Below are positions 11,865 through 22,633 of a stretch of 64,000 nucleotides of DNA, one piece after another. Below the pieces are notes generated by a model. The model had not been told where the DNA came from, did not search any database, and was given only the letters and a program-made list of their open reading frames with translations. The DNA is from Polytrichum commune (Eukaryota > Streptophyta > Polytrichopsida > Polytrichales > Polytrichaceae), in the NCBI GenBank assembly GCA_950295325.1, contig OX485805.1, positions 14,495,501-14,559,500 on the forward strand. Reading direction: 5' to 3'. A program made the position numbers and the translations under genes. Numbering within the stretch: the stretch's first letter is position 1; each line of letters starts with the position of its first letter.

Positions 11865-13649
11865 ATGGCTATCGGAGTGATTGAGTCAGTCAGTATTGAA
11901 AATAATTCTGAAGCAGGAGTTAGGGTTTCATTGAGAGTAGAAATTAATTCGTGGGTTTCTCTTAGGCCTGGAAAAAAAGGAGGGCACGCAAAGGATGCGG
12001 CAAGGCACGGTGGTGCAGATAGCATTGAAGGATCTTATAAGGCAAGGATTTCGGGATTCCGCATGAGTCCAAGATGCAAAGGCGTTTCGGCAGTGCAAGT
12101 GCAACACGCATATCAGCGCCGTCAACTGGACTTAGATCCCACAGTCTTAATTGGGCTAGGCGCCGTAAACTGTAAGTTAGAAGCTTCGTTTCCTTACAAC
12201 ATGCTTATTATTGTATTGTTAACTTTTTCCCTTCAAACATTGAGGGTTCTGTATATTGTTTATCTTGGCAAACTTTTGATGGCTCGAATTCTCTCTACTC
12301 CCTGAGTTCTCCTAATGTCGTTCACTTTTTTTTCTTGTCAATCAGTATGTAGACTGGTTCTCACCTTCTTCAGTCAGTTTCTCGTTTTGTCCGATTCTAT
12401 ATTGGTGATGAAGTTGTGAGTTCCGTGCATATGAATGGTAGTGCATGTAAATTATTAGTTCATAATTAGCGCCGTGACAAGAACGACGGTACCAGTCATG
12501 CTACTATGCAGCTGTGGAATGAACTCCCATGACATCACCAGTAGCTACTCGTTGCTGCAATAGAACTCATATGGAATTTTGTGAAGTGTTGTGGCACTTA
12601 TCATTACCATGCCTCGGTGGGCTCTGAGCTAAATTCTATCGAAAATGTGTGCTCCTGAAACTCATAATTTTGTCTCCTTCGTTTCCTTACAGCATGCTTA
12701 TTATTGTATTGTTAACTTTTTTCCCTTCAAACATTGAGGGTTCTGTATATTGTTTATCTTGGCAGACTTGTATTTGAGTGACTTCAAAGATTGGGTACAC
12801 CCAGAGAGCATCATTGGAGTTATTGTGGTTCTTCATGCTGAGATTGGAGAGCGTACTCGAGGGGTCAGGTCACATGCGGAGCTCTTAAGGGACAATGTTT
12901 TCTTTTATAATGCTACATACATACCAAGATCAAATTCTTTGACTTTTGGGACAGTGATCCCAATTCCACTTCCTGGACTCGAATCAGCTGAATGGCCGTT
13001 GCCAGATATGTATACAACAGAAGCTTTTCAGGCCAGATTTCGCACAGAGTTTCAATCTGCAATGAGGCCTACTACCGGCAACAAACAGACACATTTCTCA
13101 TGCTTTCTACCTATTCACGTCTTTGTTGATCTGTTTGTTGTAGCAAGTTCAAATGTTACAAGAAAGCCAACAATGTTCGTTTTCAAACCTGTGAAAAAAG
13201 AACTCACAGATTCCTTGATGGATCAAGGATGGAATATTAAAGTTTCAATAGGCGTTGATCACATCAAATGCACAGTCGATTCTACTCCACTGGTATTCCG
13301 TTATCACATTGGTAGGTCAATTCTATACACAAACTTTGTGTACAATCGAGAAAGGCAAGTTGGTCTTAATAAATGGCAAGCTATGGATAATTTTGAGCCT
13401 GAAGTTATTGTGACTATCCAGTGCGAGATGGGAGACATGTGGAGCCAAGAGCTGGAAGTTGGAATGTCGTGGTTCCTGTCAGATGTGAGAAAAGAATTAG
13501 AAGTGTATTTGGGAAGTGATATTGAGTTTAGGCTTGCGATCATTGATTGTAATAGAGCGAATTTAGTCAACTACAAAAACGAAAAGAAGAAGTTTGTTGT
13601 AGACTTGTTACCACCAAAAAAACTTCGCCTTATAGAAAAATTAGCTTAG
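11865..13649 (+). CDS. unrecognised two-exon gene of nested element, about 396 aa
   Basis: Exon 1 is 11865-12171 and exon 2 is 12766-13649. The donor AACT|GTAAGT and acceptor TTGGCAG|AC join in phase (one base plus two) to give a frame of about 396 codons ending in TAG. I prefer the ATG at 11865 (MAIGVIES). An upstream in-frame ATG at 11628 would add a hydrophobic stretch (about 11690-11850) that looks like translated leader. The N-terminal 100 residues are basic and low-complexity (RPGKKGGHAKDAARHGG). Exon 2 is a mixed alpha/beta sequence with no catalytic motif I recognise (VHPESIIGVIVVLHAEIG, IPIPLPGLESAEWPLPDMYT, WNIKVSIGVDHIKCTVD). It is an accessory or DNA-binding protein of the element, or a captured host gene; I cannot decide. 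There are no internal stops, unlike the opposite-strand partner. Confidence 0.6.
12184..12276 (+). repeat. intronic direct repeat, copy 1 (inactive acceptor)
   Basis: About 92 bp beginning CTTCGTTTCCTTAC and ending TTTATCTTGGCAAACTT. It is nearly identical to 12677-12769. The position of the splice-acceptor AG in copy 2 reads AA here. Confidence 0.85.
12677..12769 (+). repeat. intronic direct repeat, copy 2 (active acceptor)
   Basis: The second copy of the same block, ending TTTATCTTGGCAG|ACTT, which supplies the acceptor of exon 2 (12766). It differs from copy 1 by an extra T in the T run and a few substitutions. Confidence 0.85.
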
Positions 13650-13666
13650 TTGATCAAGATGTTAAA
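13643..13666 (+). repeat. 24-bp direct repeat at 3' end of plus gene
   Basis: Starts AGCTTAGTTGATCAAGAT and contains the TAG stop of the plus-strand gene. It is identical to 14186-14209. Between and after it, GTTGATCAAGAT is repeated several times (to about 13735). Confidence 0.85.
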
Positions 13667-14185
13667 TTCTTGATATGTTGATCAAGATGTTGATCAAGAT
13701 GTTAATCTTAATATGTTGATCAAGATGTTCATCTTAATATGTTTCTCATGGTCATCCACTTCAATAAGTTTGTAGCAATGCAGATTGTTGTTCATGATCA
13801 CTCTTTGCATCACAAATCACCTGGCTGTCTGTTTAGAGCTTGCTCTGAATTTTGCACGTCAAGTGTGTAAGTGTGTAAGAGTCAACTTGTTAGTTGCACG
13901 TCAAGTGTGTAAGAGTCTGTATTTGTAATCACGAGAACCAGGCTAAACAACAGCAAAATGGTACAACAAGATGAGTTATATGCGTTAGATACTGTCAAGG
14001 GGTCTTCACAACTTCCCTCATTAGACACGTTCCTTCAAACGATGGAGACTTTACAAAATGGCCTAGGATAGTTCCATTTGATCAGCTTACCAGTCTGGCG
14101 GTCTCCCTATCAACATCCAACTAATAAACCCAGGCCTAGAACTTCAAGTAGAACGTCGCAGTACACCTGGGGCGCGAACATATTA
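13667..14185. other. spacer between convergent genes of the nested element
   Basis: Holds the GTTGATCAAGAT micro-repeats (to about 13735), a repeated AAGTGTGTAAG motif (about 13860-13915), and no supported gene. Confidence 0.4.
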
Positions 14186-14209
14186 AGCTTAGTTGATCAA
14201 GATGTTAAA
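14186..14209 (+). repeat. 24-bp direct repeat at 3' end of minus gene
   Basis: Identical to 13643-13666. On the minus strand it encodes the end of the last open frame (…NILIN, stop at 14189-14191), so the same repeat terminates both convergent genes. Confidence 0.8.
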
Positions 14210-17200
14210 CACTATTGTAGTTGTGCATGCTTCTTCAGTGATTGGCAACCACTTGCTGCCTTGGCGTCGACACTTGGATCTCCATGCTGCACTGTGAGCA
14301 GCTGCACTAGATCGTAAGGAAGCCTCCCACCTTGCAGCTATTGCTAGCTCGGCTTCTAGAGTGTCGAATTCATTCACAGGAATCTGAGTATCTTTATTTC
14401 GAAATCTATGGGCTATAATCCGGTACCAATGTTGAAAAGTTTGTACCAAAGGACTCTTCTTCACTCTACCTCCTGAGTGTTGGGTGTGGCGTTGGTAGGC
14501 AGTTTTAGCGGCATGATGACTATTTTCCATTCCCTGACAGCTCCATACTGCTAGAGAACCATATTTCTCTACAAAAAACACAGCATGTCGTACTAGAACA
14601 TGTTGTTTGACAAGTGAGGTGATATAGTTAGATATGATTAGTGAGGTGATAATATTAAACAACATGTAATATACTTATATAATCGAGCATATAGCAACAA
14701 AGCTCTCTATTAGTACACCGTTTGTTGTTCAAGGCACATTTCCATACCTAAGATGAATTATAGCTGATTTGCACTCTTACATTGAGGAGACACTTTGACA
14801 GGCAGACGTACCATACAGACATGAAGTTGTGGAAACGTACCATATAATGAGTCACATGTTGCTCTCCGAAGCATTTCACAAATAGCCTACCCCATGCTTC
14901 AACCTTTTGTTTGAAATCCGCAGTTGATTGATTCTCTTGCAATCTCAGACCTTGGCAATAAGGACGGAGTTCATCTAATAACCTCCAGAGCTCAAGCTGG
15001 TCTCTTTTATCTTGGCCCCTATTAGCAAAATTTTGCTCTGTATTCACTACATCAACATATAACTTTCGTGGTGTAGATCCTGTAATCGTTTCAGGATTGA
15101 GCTTGAAAAGCTTCATAGCATGAGGTCCACTGAAGGAACATTTGTTTGGAATGTTATTACACTTCCATGACAAGTCCTCGTCTTTAAACATAATGACATT
15201 GCCACCGTGGGCTCCAGTGAGTGATACGGCTTTCTGCATCTTGATAATGGCCTCCTTCTGTCGTGCTTCATTTTGTATCACCCACACTTGCATGAAGTGC
15301 AGATGCACAAGCTTCTCTATGATTCGATTCAGACAATGGATTGTACATATGTGTACACGGTCTAAGGGGATGGGCAACACAGGCTTCCACCGCTCGTGTC
15401 CAATTGTTGGACTTGCATCAATTGTGTTGGAAAACAAGCCATGACTCCATGAGTACTTCTGTTTTTCCTTCATTATTGTCTTAGCTTGCTCGATCGTTCC
15501 TATCATTGACTTACATCGTTGTTGATTGCAGTATATGCAACTAAATGGGTTGTTTGCTCCCATTGAAAGGCCATACATGCATTTCACTGTTTTCATGTCG
15601 GCTGCCATGTGCCATTCGACTTTGAATGAACCTATTCCTGCAGCTTCAAGCATTTGTCCTCTCTCTTGCTTATCTATCAATGATGGTATTTTAGTTTGGG
15701 AGAACACCCAACTTAGTATCTTATGCGACTCTTTAGGAATCTGAAATGCAGCTATAGGCCAGACTTCTCTTTCGCTTTGCACTGAAAAGTATTTCTCACT
15801 TTTAGGATCTATACTACTGTCAAGGGCTCTATTCATCAGTGTTAAAGAGACTCTCTCAAACTTTTGAGCATGCACAACTTCTGCTTCATCGAGCTTAATA
15901 CAAAACATGAGTGGATTCCCGTTCAGCTCTACAATAAAAAAATTCAAACAACATGTCAAAAACTTATATTCAATGATGCACAAATCAATGAAATTGAAGT
16001 GAACATGCAGCTTCATTTCCAACTCTAATATAAACTCTTGAAGGTGAACATGAACTCATGAAGAGTTGTGATACATACAATTGAGTTTAGGTTGTGGTAC
16101 ATACCTTCAACTGTGATGCCATATAGTTCAACCATTGTGCGTTGCACTTGCTCCACATCAGCAAAAATGTTGTTGTATTGATTCAAGGAAACGATGACAG
16201 AGTCTTTCTCCTTAGATTTGGTTGGTAGTGGAAATGTGTTTGACTCAGTCAACGAGTAGTAATCACCAATGAACTCTGCTAACTTTAGATTGAGCATTTG
16301 TCTGGTTTTGGACACTCTGAAAGGCCTTGGAAGGCAACCTATTCGCAAACCTCTGTTTGACACCTTTACAGCACTTTGGAAACGTTTGTAAACAGCAGCG
16401 TAGCCATTCTGTGTGATGCCATTATAGTCCATTGTTTCGACAATTTCCTCTGGACCAATGCTCTCTCCAATCTTGTCCATATATTCATTTGCAATTCCGA
16501 CTCCTACTTTGTTCATTCTTGTTGTTTTGCAGATTGCAGATACTTCATTCACTGACAACATATTTGCAAGGACCTTCCCTGTTTCAGCTTGTTTTTCACG
16601 ACTACCACAAAGACGCCGTCGAGATCCAGTTTCGGAATTCTGACTGCATATTTTTGTTAATGTGGTTGGCGCTATGATCGCCCTGGCCAATCTCATTGTT
16701 CTTTTTGCTTGACCCCCTCCTGGAGCGAGATCGCATAGATCTTTGCGTGGTCTAACTATACTACGATACCCGAAAGGCGTTCGAATCAATTTTCCAATTT
16801 TTGCTTCTCGCCGTCTCAAAGTCGCCTTGGTTCTTTTGAGTTGTCCCTAAATTAATTTGAATTTCTCTTCATTTTGCTCCTTCTCACTTTCGATCAATAT
16901 CCACAAGTCTAATTCAACTTGAAAGCGATCTTATGCACTTTGTGATTCAATAGCAGTGAAATTGCGGATACGCTCTTCGTGATCAAACTGCATGGCAGAA
17001 TATTCTTCTCTCAACGTAGACAACTCGCCTCTCAAAGAATCGGTGGTTACAAGGACCTCTCTACTTTGCTGAACTATGCTCTCACGTGATTGAATTTCGG
17101 AACGAGCGAAGTTAAGTAGTTGATTCTTTTCCTCAACATCATTTGTCAATCGCAAAATATGCTCACGAAGTGCTTGTATCTCTCTCTTCCCTTCATCAAT

Positions 17201-17503
17201 TTTGAACAACATTGTACTGTCAAGTGAGCATAAACTTTCTACATAGCCTAAGAGACCGTTTTTCCCCTCTCCAACATATTCTAGTAATTGGTTGACGCTT
17301 CGAAAACAAGGTCGTTTATCCAAGACAGGGTGCTTGGGATAAAGAGATCCATCAGTCCAAAGGTCAATACATGTAGCTCCCGCCTCTCTTAATGCTGGAA
17401 ACTTTGACTTGTGAGTTTGTTCATGCAACATGCGACTGCGATTTATCAATGGTGCATATTTAGAACCGATGGTAGCAGATAGTTTATAAGGTTTGTCTGC
17501 CAT
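14189..17503 (-). pseudogene. transposase-like gene of nested element, damaged
   Basis: Starts MADKPYKLSATIG at 17503. The first exon, 17503-16105, stays in one frame but holds two stops (TAA 16931-16933, TAG 16847-16849), both explicable as CAA/CAG to TAA/TAG. It begins with a CxxxW-type patch, then a coiled coil (about residues 105-185), then a basic region (RRREAKIGKLIRTPFGYRS). The next exon starts at 15928 (phase agrees: GAAG|GTATGT to TTGTAG|AG) and carries EWHMAADMKTVKCMYGL and CIYCNQQRC, then HCLNRIIEKLVHLHF and SGPHAMKLFKL. A final exon (about 14625-14189) reads RHAVFFVEKYGSLAVWSCQGMEN. ADMK...GL...CxxC followed by a late CQGMEN...H pattern recalls large uncharacterised, repeat-encoded proteins seen in cnidarian, fungal and plant genomes. 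A transposase role is inferred. The junction near 14840/14625 is uncertain. Confidence 0.6.
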
Positions 17504-17906
17504 TTTTTAACCAAAAAAATACTGTCAATCCAAAATTTGACAGACACAAATGCTACAGTGTACTGCACAATCACGCTGCAAAAGCATCACGCCAAATCTA
17601 AAACCATACAGACTAGCAGACGTTGCTCTTCATGACACACAAAATGCCACGAAAAGAAAATGGAACCGCATGAAAAGAAAAGGTATGTTCATGGACAGAA
17701 TTGGAGCGGCAAAAATGGAGCGGGAAAGCTGACGACATGATGACGTGTGACAGGCGCATGGGCATGACAGTGAGCATGGGAAGCTTCTTTGAACTTCCCG
17801 CTCGATGACCGCCCATTCTTGGATGGGAATATTCCCGCTTGCCCGCCCATTCCTGGAGGGACATTGTCAGGATTTGATCAAAGGACCAAGGCCTTCTCCA
17901 TGCCTC
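17504..17906. other. right subterminal non-coding region of nested element
   Basis: Upstream of the minus-strand gene's ATG and inside the right inverted repeat; it should hold that gene's promoter. It contains an imperfect inverted pair (CATTCTTGGATGGGAATATTCCCGC-like around 17813-17845, of which only short parts match). No protein is supported, and the plus-strand frame that starts at 17805 belongs to the LINE only from 17922 on. Confidence 0.4.
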
Positions 17907-17921
17907 ATAATTTTTCTAATG
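17907..17921 (-). repeat. right terminal inverted repeat of two-gene element
   Basis: The reverse complement is CATTAGAAAAATTAT, matching 11518-11532 at 14 of 15 positions. LINE coding sequence resumes at 17922. Confidence 0.7.
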
Positions 17922-18689
17922 AAAAATAACCCACTTCGATCGTGGTTATTAATTCATATGTACATGCCATCACATGAAGAGGACACTAGATTAAACCTTG
18001 ATATAATGCATACCATCAATACACAAATAACAACACACCCGAACTACGTACACATAATCTGTGGAGACTTTAATAGAGACATTGCATTAATAGGTAAGCA
18101 AAATGAATACGGTACCACCCCCCCCCCTTTCAAGAGGAGGATACTAGATGAAGGATGTACATTGATAAGGACAAACACTAGCCTCATAAACGGTTTTTAT
18201 ACAAACACACAACATGCAACAACATACACATCGATCACACTCCAAGAACAAAACCTTAACTCCGACCATTTACCAATAATTCTAAAAATACCACCTAACA
18301 CCCTAATAGCTAGAGTATCGCAACCTCCACCACCCTTAACAACTAAAATTAAGAACCCCATCCCACAAGAAAACCTATATAAATTCAACACCAAGTTTTT
18401 TGAAAAAAATGCAATCCAACTAAATGAAATAACTACCCTACTATCTAACAACCATCTACCAAATGTACCATGGCACATAGCATGCACACAAATGGACAAT
18501 ATCACCCACAAAATCTCAAGAACCATAAAAGAAACATGTAAAGCCACACCCATACCCACACTAACCAATAGAACCAATCAACAAGGAGGCTACCTACCTA
18601 GAAAACTCCAAAAAATATGGAGAAAACATATAGCAACCTATCACCTAATAATAATAAAAACAATATACGTACATCGTAAAAAAACATAA
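17922..18689 (+). pseudogene. LINE APE endonuclease, second half
   Basis: Continues the domain interrupted at 11517: NNPLRSWLLIHMYMPSHEED, then HIICGDFNRD (the GDFN active-site motif with catalytic Asp and Asn) and LNSDHLPIIL (the SDH motif with catalytic His). The core motifs of an APE-type nuclease, normally used to nick target DNA for reverse transcription, are thus conserved, although the gene is split by 6.4 kb of foreign DNA. A basic linker toward the RT follows and ends in a stop at 18687-18689. Confidence 0.85.
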
Positions 18690-20230
18690 TGAATTGACAC
18701 ACGCACCCCATAATTGCTACACTAGGGAGGCACAATCACGTACGCATACCCCCCCCGCCCGAAAACAACTCACAACAAAATACATGGATTAAGGAATTAG
18801 CAACATTAGCCAAAGTAGCAAATGTACAAGCTAGGAAAATCACAACTAAATACACCAAATAATGCATTAAGAAAGCCATATCCAATATAGGAAATTTTAT
18901 GAAACTAGCCCCCCGCCCCAAAAAAAAAATTCTTTAGAAACATCGACACACCGCCACTAGACCGCATCACCGACCGAACAACAGTACACTCACAACTCTT
19001 GAAGATATAGCAAATGAAATACATATACAACAATCTATCAGCAACAAACCCATTGTACCCACATGCTACTACTTACCAGACCACCCTCCATCATGTACGT
19101 GTGCAGTTAGATAATACCCATGGCATAACCTAAAAGGACTTATTCTCAAAAAACGGGATGACCTACATATATCCCCATACACATATTTTGACTTAAAAAC
19201 GTACAACCTGTGCCTTAAAAACTTAGCAAATAAAAAAACTCCAGGCCCATAAAAGATACCCAACTCTATACTAAAAGACATGCCCCAAAAATTCCAACAT
19301 GTATTATTCTTATTTTTTACACACTGCTATAGTCAGAAGAAAATCCCAGCCTCTTGGAAAACCAACCTTACAATACTATTATATAAAAAAGGCAATCCAT
19401 TTGTACTATACAACCACAGACCGATGGTACTTGCAAATACATTATACAAACTTTTCACTAGCGCCCTAACATCAATATTCTCATCATATGGAGAAAAATA
19501 CCAAATACTAGAAGACAACCAAGAAGGATTTAGAGCAAAAAGGTGTACGTCAAGACAAATACAAACACAAATAACAGCATTAGAAGACACCCAATTCACT
19601 AAATACACCTTCAACACATCTAAATACATAGTCAGTTTTGTAGCATATGCAAATGATCTAGCCACCATCACCAACAGACTCACGTCAATACAATCACAAC
19701 TAAACAAAGTAGATAAATATTGTGAATGAGCATGTATGGACCTTGGAATATCAAAATGTGCAGTCACAGGGTGCCCTAACAAATCCAAAATGAACCAAAT
19801 ATCATTCAAAAGAGAATTCCAAACTGCCAACGTTACATATAGAAACCAGACCATCCCCGTACTACACCAAAACAAACCATATGTGTACCTAGGTATCCAA
19901 CTTGTCCCCTCCCTCAAACGGAAAATACAAATGCATACCACAACCACCAAGGTGATCAGTCAATGTAGTCAATTAGCAAATTGCCCAATAATAATTAAAC
20001 AAAAAATTAGTATGGTAAATATAGTTATTGGAGCATGAATAGCATATAGCTTCTATGCAATACCATACTCACTACATGGAGTTATAAAACTAGATTAAAA
20101 AAAGATAACAATTCAAAAGAAAATATGCGGACTCCCCAACTGCACACCAAACATGGTCACTCAACTACCTCAAGAGATGTTTGGGGTAGAAGCATTTTCA
20201 CTAAAAAAATGCCTACCTTAGATGTATCAG
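18690..20230 (+). pseudogene. LINE reverse transcriptase with internal deletion
   Basis: Motifs can be read in pieces: KIPASWKTNLTILLYKKGNP and NHRPMVLANTLYKLF (fingers), EDNQEGFRAKRCTSRQIQTQ, then SFVAYANDLATI, MDLGISKCAVTGCPNKSKM and PYVYLGIQL, GLPNCTPN (thumb). The YADD box reads YAND, a loss of the second metal-binding Asp. Between SRQIQTQITALEDTQFTKY and the YAND box about 80 residues that hold motifs A and B are missing. A TGA replaces the Trp expected before ACMDLG (19727-19729), and others follow. The protein could not work. Confidence 0.8.
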
Positions 20231-22170
20231 GGAACAACTTAGAAATCCACTAAATGATAAAGGCAAACTTGGAACAATCTACAAGGGTCTTACACACTAT
20301 ATACTTGCTAAACATCGAGGCGAGAAAAACATACCTAGAATCAAACACCACGATTGTAATAGACCACCCACCACTAGGACAATATACCTTATAAAAACAA
20401 CAGGTGGTGCCCATCTCATAAGTTAGATAGAAATTTTCCCTTTGGAAGCAACACCACTTGAAGAAGAGTGGCATAAACTCTCCACAACACCTCCCCCCCC
20501 CCAAAAAAAAAAAAAATTATACTCAAAACCTAAAACACATACACAAACTTCTTTTAGAAAACATATACGACATAAAACTTACTTTACGGAATGGGACACA
20601 CTTGATGTCCTATACTGAATATATAAATCATTACAAAAACCAACACACGTGATAAAACAAGCACTAAAAATAGCAAACTAATTATTTTTACCACCCAATA
20701 TGCGATGAAAACTATCAAAAGCCATGCCAAAATCATTATCCACCACGCACACTAAAACAAGAATACATCACAACATGACATAATATAGAACCACTAAATT
20801 ATGATACCCACACATACCCACCAACCCTAACACATCCAATACACCCGCCCACACCAATATATATATATAATAAACAACCCAATAAAATACCCTATGCACT
20901 CAATCATAGACCATTATACGATACCAACCAAAGACAAACATAAAATAATAATAAAACAATACACATACCTATGCCAATGGATACTACCCAATGATACAAC
21001 TTATAATAAAAAAACTCCCACAAAGAGAATTGTTTCCCAATAATATCCCAAGAGTCATTTAACACAATACACATATAATACTCACATACTTTACCAATAA
21101 ACAACATACACTATACGAAAACAACATACAAGAAAACAATTTTTGTACCCAAAACAAAGACCCAAGACACATATCCCCGCCCCTAAACATCCCCCTCGTA
21201 AAAATCTCAATACACAAATGCAACCCTGGAAAATATATCAATACTAACACAAACAAAATTCAAGTATAAGATGACATCGCCCACATATATGATGAAATAG
21301 GCAAACATCTTATAACCATTCCTTATAATAGATTTGTATGGCTTTGGACCCAATAAAACCAAATGCTACACCAACCACACGACCTAATACCCCCCACCCA
21401 AACATTCAAATTAGAAATAACATGGCTATATCAATGATATAAACACATAATCCCAAAAATGACCCACTCAAAAACTCACACCACGCCCTATCCAAAGTAT
21501 TATTAGACTACATCACAACATTCTTTGATATTACCCATTCCTACTTCTCCTCTCTAGTTACATGCTCCACTCAACTAACAAAATTCTTCTCGTCATTTCC
21601 TAGAGATAATTTTTTGGAGCCCTTGGTACTGCATTTTCACATAGATGGCAAGAAATAGGATATGCTCACCCCCACAATGATAACGAAGCCCAAACAATCA
21701 TTCATTGGGCTAAGTTAGCAACTAAACATGACCCTAACACCATCACAATACTCACCATCCCATATATTAAATGGTATCAAAACATTACCCCATGCACGCC
21801 TTCCTAGACACCCTTCCTAGACAGACATGAAATCACTCATATACTGGCATATACCACTAAATACGAGGAACCAACTAAACCGCCAGAACTCAACGAGCCA
21901 CGTATAGAGCCACTTGCTATTAGAATCCTTTGCATACACCACCGAAATACCAACATTGGTACCATAGAACAAATGGACACACTAAAATATGTATGTAATA
22001 ACCTTAACATAAACAATACAATCACACAAATTGCTCCTCCTAGCCCGCAAAATATAAAAGTTAACAAAAACAAAACATGGAATGCCCTCACTTACCCAAG
22101 CCCAAACACACACTATCATAGGACAACCCCACCAATCCCAAACTACGAGAACGAAACACCCCTCAAATTC
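20231..22170 (+). pseudogene. LINE linker region between RT and RNase H, decayed
   Basis: Shows the same G-poor, A/C-rich composition as the flanking domains, but only short frames (for example 20458-20652 and 21973-22299) and no recognisable domain before the RNase H. Long minus-strand frames here are hydrophobic shadows. Confidence 0.5.
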
Positions 22171-22633
22171 TCTCCCCAATACTGCTTTTACATGGACGGA
22201 TCCTTCAACCCTCCAAAAAAAGTAGGAGATATTTGGCTACGGGAAGAAGCTAGTTACGGCATAAATAACCAAGAAAAAAATATCAAACTTGCAATATGAC
22301 TACCATGCCTACAAAACATTTTCAGAGCATAATTAATGGCCATACACCGTGCCCTTACAATAATAAATAAAGACTTCCCAAATGAACCAGCACATATCTT
22401 CACAGACTACCTCAATGGCCTATATGTGATAAAAAACCAAATAAAACACCTCACACTACATAAGAAGTTAACTTCCTTACACAAAGAACCCAACCCACAA
22501 CGCTATATAAAGTAAGAGCACATGCAAACATCAAGGGGAATGAAGAAGCTGACACACTTGCTAAAGAAGGTAGATCAAAAGAACATCTCGATGCCTCACA
22601 ACCACATGAATTCGCACACTCAACTCCATACTA
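22171..22633 (+). pseudogene. LINE RNase H domain, catalytic Glu lost
   Basis: CFYMDGSFNP has the first Asp. NIFRA*LMAIHRAL has a TAA at 22330-22332, where the catalytic Glu of RNase H is expected. AHIFTDYLNGLYVI has the next Asp. VRAHANIKGNEEADTLAKEG, in another frame at about 22507-22570, has the final His/Asp box. The order and spacing fit a type I RNase H as carried by I- and Dualen-type LINEs. The domain is followed directly by the MITE at 22634. Confidence 0.8.

Larger units (their letters stand above)
11518..17921. mobile_element. 6.4-kb two-gene DNA transposon nested in the LINE
   Basis: The insertion splits the LINE's APE domain: the left LINE part ends ...QIIHI and the right part resumes NNPLRSW...YMPSHEEDT. 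It starts CATTAGAAAAGTTAT (11518-11532) and ends with the inverted counterpart (17907-17921; 14 of 15 nt match), so it has short terminal inverted repeats. The target duplication is unclear; ATAA on the left versus AAAA on the right is possible. Two convergent genes fill it: an apparently intact two-exon plus-strand gene (11865-13649) and a damaged minus-strand gene (14189-17503) with transposase-like features. GC content and codon use differ sharply from the LINE. I cannot assign it to a named superfamily. Confidence 0.75.

Noticed and set aside
16846-16933. Short intron between the two open segments of the nested element's minus-strand gene
   Set aside because: GT sites near the first stop leave phase 1, whereas the segment after TTTAG needs phase 0; the intervening peptide is plausible. 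Two nonsense changes explain it better.
11289-22332. TGA read as Trp in the LINE (alternative genetic code or recoding)
   Set aside because: Some TGA sites fit Trp (19727), but others fit Gly, and TAA also interrupts motifs. APC4, RHD3 and SOQ1 all end in TGA, so this is decay.
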